DNA of 64,000 nucleotides, from positions 26,001-90,000 of the forward strand of contig CAIIXF020000302.1 in the NCBI GenBank assembly GCA_903813345.2, read 5' to 3'. Below are positions 42,801 to 51,800 of this stretch, piece after piece. Within the stretch, counting starts at the first letter, position 1. Each line of letters starts with the position of its first letter. A program made the position numbers and the translations under genes. The DNA is from Owenia fusiformis. Lineage: Eukaryota; Annelida; Polychaeta; Sabellida; Oweniidae. The notes below the pieces were generated by a model. The model made no database searches and had not been told where the DNA came from. It saw only the letters and a list, made by a program, of their open reading frames with translations.

Positions 42801-45800
42801 TGTTAGAACGGGTTTTTCTGATTTCGAAATGTCTTTCCCAACGGTATAGAACGGTTGAAAATTTATTGGCGTACTAGTACCTTCTGAATCGCACACTGAA
42901 GGTTCGGCATGGTCTAGTAAAGTTGTAATGATGTCCTGCATGGAAGAGATACCAGTTGCAGATTTAAAACTCGCAATGCGTGCGTTGAAATTGTCCAGCT
43001 CGACTTTAGATGCGAAATAGCAGTCTATGTTTTTTCTAAACTGTTTCCTTTTCTTCGGGGGTGGTCCATTTGTGTCCATTCTGAAAAATAAAAAAGAAGA
43101 ATTAGGCTGTGTGGCTGTCCAAATTAAAGTACAAAAATGTACTATTCTGATTATTTGTATCGGACGAATAGAAGATAATAGAACAAACAGTGGACACAAC
43201 ATTGACAGGGCTTGCAAAGTTATAACTAAGAATTAGACTCAAATAAATGACAATAAAATATAATGTATCTTACTTTCAACATGGCATTTTTACAAACAAA
43301 CAATCGTTTATCCTAAACACTCAAGTAATGCAATTATTGATCAGTAAATGTTATATCAAACAAATGTGTTACTTACTTTTGTTGATTCTGCAATCACTGT
43401 TACTACAATGTGTAGCTGGTATGGCAATCTCGTGGTTGTTTGAGGCCTGCTTTAGTTGAGCATCCGACTGGAAATATACATACAAGTATATCATGATCCA
43501 TGATGTACTAAACATATATTTCATTCATTTTATAGAATTTATTAAATCCTCGATAATAGCAGCCATTGATGTTCCATGTTATCAATATTTGATACCAAGT
43601 ACAATGATATCAAGGTTGAAAGAAAAATGCATACGTTTTGAAACTAACCTAACAAAATTGCTTGGCCTACTAGTGTATTTGTTTACGTCATATTTGAGCC
43701 TTCGAAACGTATTAATTTTCTTATCAAAACGCATTCAATTCACAATATTGCCTAAACATTTCAACAACTGCACAACTTATATCACTGGAGATCGATAAAA
43801 TTACAAAATATACTCACTGCACTTCTTGCATGCCCCGCTTCTAATATCTAACGATAAATGCACATGTTACATGCTCTCTCCCCTTGAGTAGAAATCCGGG
43901 ATCGTTCCTTTTATACTAAACGGTGACCAACACCAACAGAGCGCGTTCGATTTGCTAAACGATATGCGTCAACCTTTAAAGATAGTTATTATATCCGAAA
44001 GTCCTTCATATTTTTAGATATGTAATATCTATTTCCAGAAGGGCATCGATTTTGGTAATTTAAGATGATAGTTGTGTTCCTTAACAACATTTACAGTAGT
44101 TGTGTTATATCAGTGTGACAAACACATTAAGAGAAGTGCTTGTCAACTAATTGCATTTTATATTAAACAGATAGTATTTAGATTTACAACGTTTCAAAGA
44201 ATTGTACTTTTGCTTTTGTTGCAATACGAGATAAGTTTGTATTAAGGTTTGCAAAGCATGGTGCTTTCCAGATATTATATTGTTCATCACAATAGTTTTA
44301 GAAGATCGTATGATTTTTGTAGTCCAGTCGTGTATTCTTGTGATAATCACGGAATTTTTGTCTTTTGTGACCAACAATGTCGCATATTACGACAGTCTAT
44401 TAAGGAATGAAGTTTCATTAACTTTCTGAGTTACGTGTTTTGCCAAAAGGCAATGTTATGGTTACAGTGCAAGTCTGTAGACAGTGATTTAGATTATTGT
44501 TATGTATTAATGACAGTGCGTGATTACTGTATTAGATAGTGAGGCATGTTACTCACAGATTTTGCATAGTGCTAGAAGGCACTATCTACATGTATGGTCC
44601 TTGTATGTACAAGTTTTTTATATTGCAAGTTGACAGATAGTCACAATTTAGAATTGGTTTATTCCGAAATTTGTGAATTAATTTGAGATCTTTGACGTGT
44701 TTACAAACGTGTAGCCACAATGGTTTTAATGACAGTTGATGATTAGATATGGATGGGTTGTTGGATTTAGATGTTTTAATTAGGCACACGGTGCCTTATT
44801 GATGCCTTGAAGGCAGTTAAACATCGTAAATCAGCAGCGAGGTTGGGAGCCGAGGACGGATGTTGGGTACATTTGAACCTAAGAGGTTTCTGGCATTAAT
44901 GCCATCGGCATCGTGGCCGCTATGACATTGGCATCGTGGCCGTCATAGATACCTGGATGCATCGCGACCTGGCTACATTTTTTCTTTTTTTCACTCATTC
45001 TTTGTATCAGATGTACTTAATGCTATTCCAATAAACGCGGGCAGCTGGCTCGAATTTAATCCTATAATATATGTGATATTATGTTGTGTGGTTTGTGGTG
45101 AAGACTGTTTAATTAGGAAATAATGAGGCTTACATTTCGGAAACTATTGATGTCAACTGGGTGCAATTCATGAAAAGCAATTTCAAATTGATTTAAGTGT
45201 GACAAGACCCTTTAAAGAGCAAGTTTACGTATACTTTTTCGAAATGACCTTTATCGAAAGATCTCTACTGTATCATATTGAATACTTATAAGCATATCTA
45301 ATGACAATTTGGCTAATTTGCAGCTATTTCCAAAAATGGCAACCATACATGTAGCTGTTCGAAGGGATTTGCTATGTCTTTACATTGCAGATATCTAGTA
45401 TTCTAATTAACTAATTCTAGTAAACTGAATAAAGTCTTAACGTCATCCTCTCAAGTGAAGAAAAATGACGTGAAATCCAAGAAACTATGCGGTCTAACGT
45501 CATCACGAATTATCTATTTAGAGAATATCTACCAAGAATCTGGTGATAGTGATGCCGATACAATAAAGCTGGTCAAGGATTATGCCACTGATAATGGTAT
45601 AAAAGTTCTCCAATTGTTTATTGTACATAATAAAGTCTCTCGAATGAAGGTAGGGTGCAAGCTATATGTACCCTCATCTATGTACGACAAGGCTATTGAT
45701 AGTGATTTATGGCCTGATGAGATTACAAGCCGCGAATGGAGTAGCAGACCCCCAAGACAACAGCGATCTATGGGTGGATATTGGTCTGGCGCTCGTGAGG

Positions 45801-48800
45801 AAGATGTTCCACCCAAGCACAGACGAGTCCACTACCGTAGCAGACGTGGGAGGTATGATGATAATAATTACGATGATGTCAATGATAAGGAGGATTATAG
45901 CAAAAAGGATAAATATGATGACAAATATAGTGATTATGATAACGATTATGATGACCGACAACGATGGGAAACACGTAGAGATTATACGGGTAAATCATAC
46001 CATACCGAGCAGTATGATGCCTGGAATGACAGATAATGATGTATGCTGTATATCTTGTCTTAATCATGACTATTATCCGCCTATGCCAATGGAATGTGAA
46101 TGGTTTCAACTCATCTCAATTGCTTTTGTACAAATTATTGAATGAAAGTGATGTGGTATGCATATCTGAACATAAGTTATATGATTGTAACATGCATAAG
46201 TTGAACTTAATGAAAAATGATTTTAATATGATATGTAGAAGCAGTGATGCTCTGAATCCTATGAATTGTGGCCGTGTTTGGGGTCACGGAGGTGTGGCGA
46301 TTTTGTGGAGAAAAAATATCCCTAAAGCTGTAGCTGTATCAAAATTCTCCATTGATAGAATTGTATGCATCAAGATAATGATTGATGCTCCCCTGTACAT
46401 ATTTTCTGTCTATCTTCCTCAGCCAACATGTGAAAATGATCATTTTGAAGACGTACTCAATCAGCTGGATGAATTTATTAATGTATGTGATGGCAGAGTC
46501 ATTATAATGGGTGATGTAAATGCTAATGTCGGTAATTTATGTAGTTCGTACGGTGCAAGGAGTGTTTGGAATCCTACCCCGAATGGAAAGATGTTTTATA
46601 ATTTTTGTACTAGAAATGGTCTCATCATACGCGATGTGATGGATGATGCGACTGGCCCACTTTACACCTTTGTTTCCCACAAAGGCACGTCGTACATCGA
46701 TCACATTGCTGTATCTGAGGAATTAATTCCTAACGTATTGTCTTGTGTGGTACTTCACGAATCAGCTGATCTTACATCTGATCATCTTGTGGTTAAATCA
46801 AAACTGGAACTGATTGGCATTAAGCCAGGTCGTCATGTAAGTAGCTCAAAAAAGGTCTATGCTTGGAATAAGCTGACACGTGAAGATATCAATGAGGTAT
46901 ATACTTCTATTGTAGAACAAAAGTTAAGTAATATGTTACATGAAATGTCCTTAAATGATTATACCGTCTGTTCAAATGAAGAGATTGAGCGTCTGGTAGA
47001 AACTTTCACTGATATTTTAATTGAGTCATCCATAAATGTACCGTGCAAACAATTTCTTAAACATCAGAAGCCCTTTTGGTCATCAACTTTAACTGAACTT
47101 GTTAACGCTAAACGTATATCGTGGAGATTGTGGGTGCGAGCAGGCAGACCCCGAGCACAGGGGAACCAATTACTGGTTAATTATAAACAGGCTAATAAGC
47201 AATTTAAGAAGGCATATCACCAAGCGCAAAAGGACTATGAAATTGATGAATTAAAAAAGTTGTATGATTCCGAATTCCTTGACCAACGTTTATACTGGTA
47301 TTTGGTGACAAAGAGTAGGGGGTCTAAATGTGATAAAGTCCAAACTATACGAGACGATAATGACGATCTTCTCTCAAATCCTAGCGATGTAAGAAATGCC
47401 TGGAAAACTCACTTTCAAAATCTAGCATCTCCTAAGGAAAGCCCGCACTTTAATGAAGCATTTCGAAAACACGTAGAGTCACAGATACCAACACTATGTG
47501 CTAAATCACTGGGAAATGTCAATACTATTCTTGATCGAGTAATAAGTCCCCAAGAGGTGCAGGAAGCCATTATGTGTTTAAATAGTAACAGGGCATGTGG
47601 TTGGGATGATGTTTCTGCAGAGCACGTAAAATACGGTGGTCAGAATCTAATTAAGGTTGTAACTAAACTTTTTGTAATGATTTGTAAACACGAGTATATT
47701 CCAAGTAATTTTTGCATGGGACTCCTAGTACCTCTTTTTAAGGGAGGGAATAAGAGTCCCATAGAAAGAGATAACTATAGGGATATTACCCTTATGACAA
47801 TTCTGAGGAAATTGTTCGATAATGTGTTGTTAATGCGTAGCAAAGACGCCCTGCTGAAACATATACCGCAATTGCAGGGGGCCTCAATAGAGAAGTGCTC
47901 ATCGCTACACAGCTCTTTTCTGGTACAAGAGACAATCGCTCACAATATTGACAGAGGGAGGACTGTCCTGTGTTGTCTATTAGACATCCGTAAAGCCTTC
48001 AATACCATGTGGATCGATGGGTTCCTATACAAGTTATATCACTGTGGTATTAATGGCAAATTCTGGCGAATAATGTACCAGTCGTTTAAAACGTACAAAT
48101 GCGCGGTTTTAAGTGCTGGTGAGCAATCAGATTGCTTCAGCGTACAGCAGGGGGTCCATCAAGGAGGAATTTTGTCGATGTTGGTCTACCAGTATTACCT
48201 AGCAGAACTTCTTAATGATGTCACGGGGTTAAAAAAGGGCCTTACAATAGGACATATAGATGTCTCTGCTGCAGCCTACGCAGATGACTTGACACTGATG
48301 GCACCCAGTGTCCAAAACATGAACTATCTTCTGGATGCCGTATGGCAATATAGTCAGATGTGGAGAATAGAATTCCACCCAGGGAAATGTGTGATGTTAG
48401 CTTTCGGAAATAAGCTTCCAATAAACGAACCAGTTAAGCTTGGCCATGATACAATCACGTTGAAAACTGGCGCGATTCATGTTGGAATCCCACTCGGCCA
48501 ACGTACCGACTATATTACAGATGTCATAAGCAGGGGGAAACGGAAATTCTTTTCACTGTTAGGCCTCGGTTCTCTGACAGGGGGTCTTAGTCCCCTCACT
48601 GCCAGTAGACTATATACTACGTATTCCCTTAACACAATGCTGTATGGTTGCGCCGTTATACAGTACACCCCACAGGAAGTAGAACGTCTTGAAATAGTAC
48701 ACAGAGAGATTGGTAGACGAGTTCAAAACCTACCGAAGGGGTCTGCCAACCCAATAGCTACAGCTCCATTAGGTTTGAGTAAGATATCCAGGAAAATAGA

Positions 48801-51800
48801 TATATATAGGTTAATGTTCTTCTGGGGAATCTTGAGCTTACCTATGAGTAATATTTATAAATGCGTTGCAATCCACAGACTCGTTCAAATAATGAATGGT
48901 GTTGGGCACTCTATGTCACCTCTAGTTAGTATGTGGAACACAGTTGTAAGGTACAATATGAGAGGTAGTGTTGTAAAAATGTTAGGTACAGCGCAATATG
49001 GGTCGAAATTCAGTTGGAGCAAAAAGGTAAAAATGATCGTCGGTAACTCTGATTTACAGAGTTTAAGAATCATGTGCTCATTATATAGTTCTTTGAAATG
49101 GTATTGTGAATCTTTAACGACCACACCTACTTTATGCCCTACTATTTGGTGGAAAATTTGTCAAGAATTTCCAATGATAAAAAAATCATGCCAGCTCATG
49201 TTACATTTGCAAACCGGTTGTTTCAGATTCTCCGAATCGATGTGTCCTTGTTGCAATTCTTGTTATGACACAATTGAGCACTTCATGTTGCATTGTGAAG
49301 CACTTGCTGATGTTAGAAGACCCTTGGCAATATTTTTCAATGAAATGCATTTAATGTCAAATGACCAGAAAATGAGAATGTCTCTTGGGATTCAAGTGTC
49401 AATAGATGACATTGATACGCTAGTTTTTATCTCAGGAATAGTAACCCAAATGTATACTAAGCGCAATTCATTGATCTCATACAATGGCATTTACTAGGCT
49501 AATCACATGTAGTGTGGTATGATAATATCATTCTTGTAAATGGTACTATATAATATATGTATTTTTATACCTTTATTCCTAATTATATACTGTATGCAAT
49601 GTAACTGTCTTTTTATAAAAGATGCAAATAAATTATACATACATACATAAAGAGGCATATCAGGCTTGCAAATAGGCTAGAAAATGAACAAATGCGAAGG
49701 GATCTTATATCAGAGAGATTATGCATGGGATTATGTTTACTTCACAATAGGTGATTCGTCATCTTGGAATGGCACCCAACTTGCGTGGATATTTGTCATT
49801 GAAGTTTGACATTTGGTATCAGCCTCTACACAATCTAAAATATATATATAAATTATATATTACAACACATTGGTTTTCAAAAGTTGACATATATATGACT
49901 TTATATATGGTCATTCAAATGTGTATTTGAACTATTCTTTTTTTGTTTTTCTGACCTTTTCGAGATAAACAATCTTTAATGGTTAGTCGTTGTCCAGATA
50001 CTGATGTGTTTACTTCTATAATGTCGCTCAGCTCTGCGATCATCCCAGCTACTGGAGGCGTTCCATCAACAATAATGGGGTGGGAATACGACTCTGATAT
50101 TAAACCAGCACCATTTGTTGCTCTCAATGTCATAAAGTATTGACCCATTTGAAGAACTGTATTTCTATATTCTAAACAATCAATAGTTGAAATAAAAGTT
50201 AACTAAACACTGTGCAAAAAGGCTATATAGTAATTAGCATCTTCTGTTAACTATGCTCTAATATCAACTGTCAAATTGTGAAATATCTCCCATGTTGTAT
50301 AGACACATGCTATATCCAGAGATTTGGCGTGCCACTGGTATAGTTAATACTATTTGCCACTCTACTAAATATGAGCTAATATAACCTGTGTTATATATCA
50401 AGGCTTACAGTTTGTCTACAACTTTATTACCCCCTATCACATCAAACTAGTTCTTACCCGTTCTTGCCAGTCCTACGAAAACGTCGTAAAACGGACTCAA
50501 TCTGCCTGTGGTCGGGAAATATGTCTAAAATAATTAGCTACTTCGTTCATAAACAGTCTTCAATACGTCCATCTCATTCGCAGTTCGTCCAGGTCGCACC
50601 ACGTCGGTGTGTGACGTCGTATAACGCGTCCCTTAGTCTAGAAGGTCACCGTGACCTGATTACATAACGGTATGGTCGCCATCGAGTTTTGAATTGATTC
50701 AAAATTCTAAATCACATTCCCCGTCCGGGAAAGTCCATGAAGTTCGTAAAGAGACCGCAGAACGTTGTAGCTACGCTCATTCCATTCGCACACAGTTTAA
50801 AACCGTTTCGGCAACGTTTTGACGATCACCAGAAAATTTTAAGCATGCTCTAAGTTCTGGAGGACCTACTCGTTCTAGTGGTTTCATGAATTTTTAAACA
50901 GATCCGAAATGGTTCTTAGTGGGTTCTTAGTACATCAAATCCGTTCGTGCACAGTTTAAGCCCGTTATCGAGAACGTAGTGAGAACTAGTTTGGTGTGAT
51001 AGTAGGGTAAGACCTACGGAACAGGATATACTTTCTCTAGCTTATTTCAGGATAAACTACTGAACCAGAGCTCCAAAAAACAAGTGATACGCTAACTATA
51101 CGAAATGACGTCATCATATCTCATTTCTGTAACTTACCTTGCTTATCAATGATAATGACTTGTTTACATTGATAATTAATCCGTTTGTTAGAGTTAATGG
51201 ATTAATTTCGCCAACGGAGGGTTCTTACTTTTAACAAAAAACAGGTTAAGTTTTTTTATATATACAGTATATTTGATTGTATTATGTCCTTATTGTCATG
51301 TTTAACATTGTGTTAACTTTTGAATTTAATCGATCAACTCTGTGGAAAAATAATTTTTGATTAATGAGTTTTTATGTCACCAAAAAAAGTTAGGTCCCAG
51401 TGATACATTTGTTTCTATGTAGAATTTGACCATTGTTGCAATTTTTAATCCCTAATTATTCAATTTTCAGGAACAAAACGACATAAACACAACATATTTA
51501 GGTCTCTCAATATTGTAATTGTACAAAGGAAATTTTGGTTGATTTTAAAAAAGTATCTTGTTAATGAAATAGAAGGGTTTTCTTGATTTTTATCTATTTT
51601 GGGGGGATTTTGTTTTAATTTTTTGAATACTTTTTTAAAATCAACCAAAAATTCCTTTGTATAACTTTAATATTGAGAGGTCTAAAAACATGTTTTATCA
51701 CATGCTCTGTAAAATTCCAGTAATCTGATTGGTTGATTACCGTGTGAGTTTTCCCGTCTCACACGGCCGTCTCACACGTTACTAGAGGCAACCAGTGATG

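Noticed and set aside
45707-45961. Isoleucine-rich minus-strand frame opposite LINE ORF1
   Set aside because: It is a shadow of the Asp/Tyr/Lys-rich low-complexity tail of ORF1 on the other strand.
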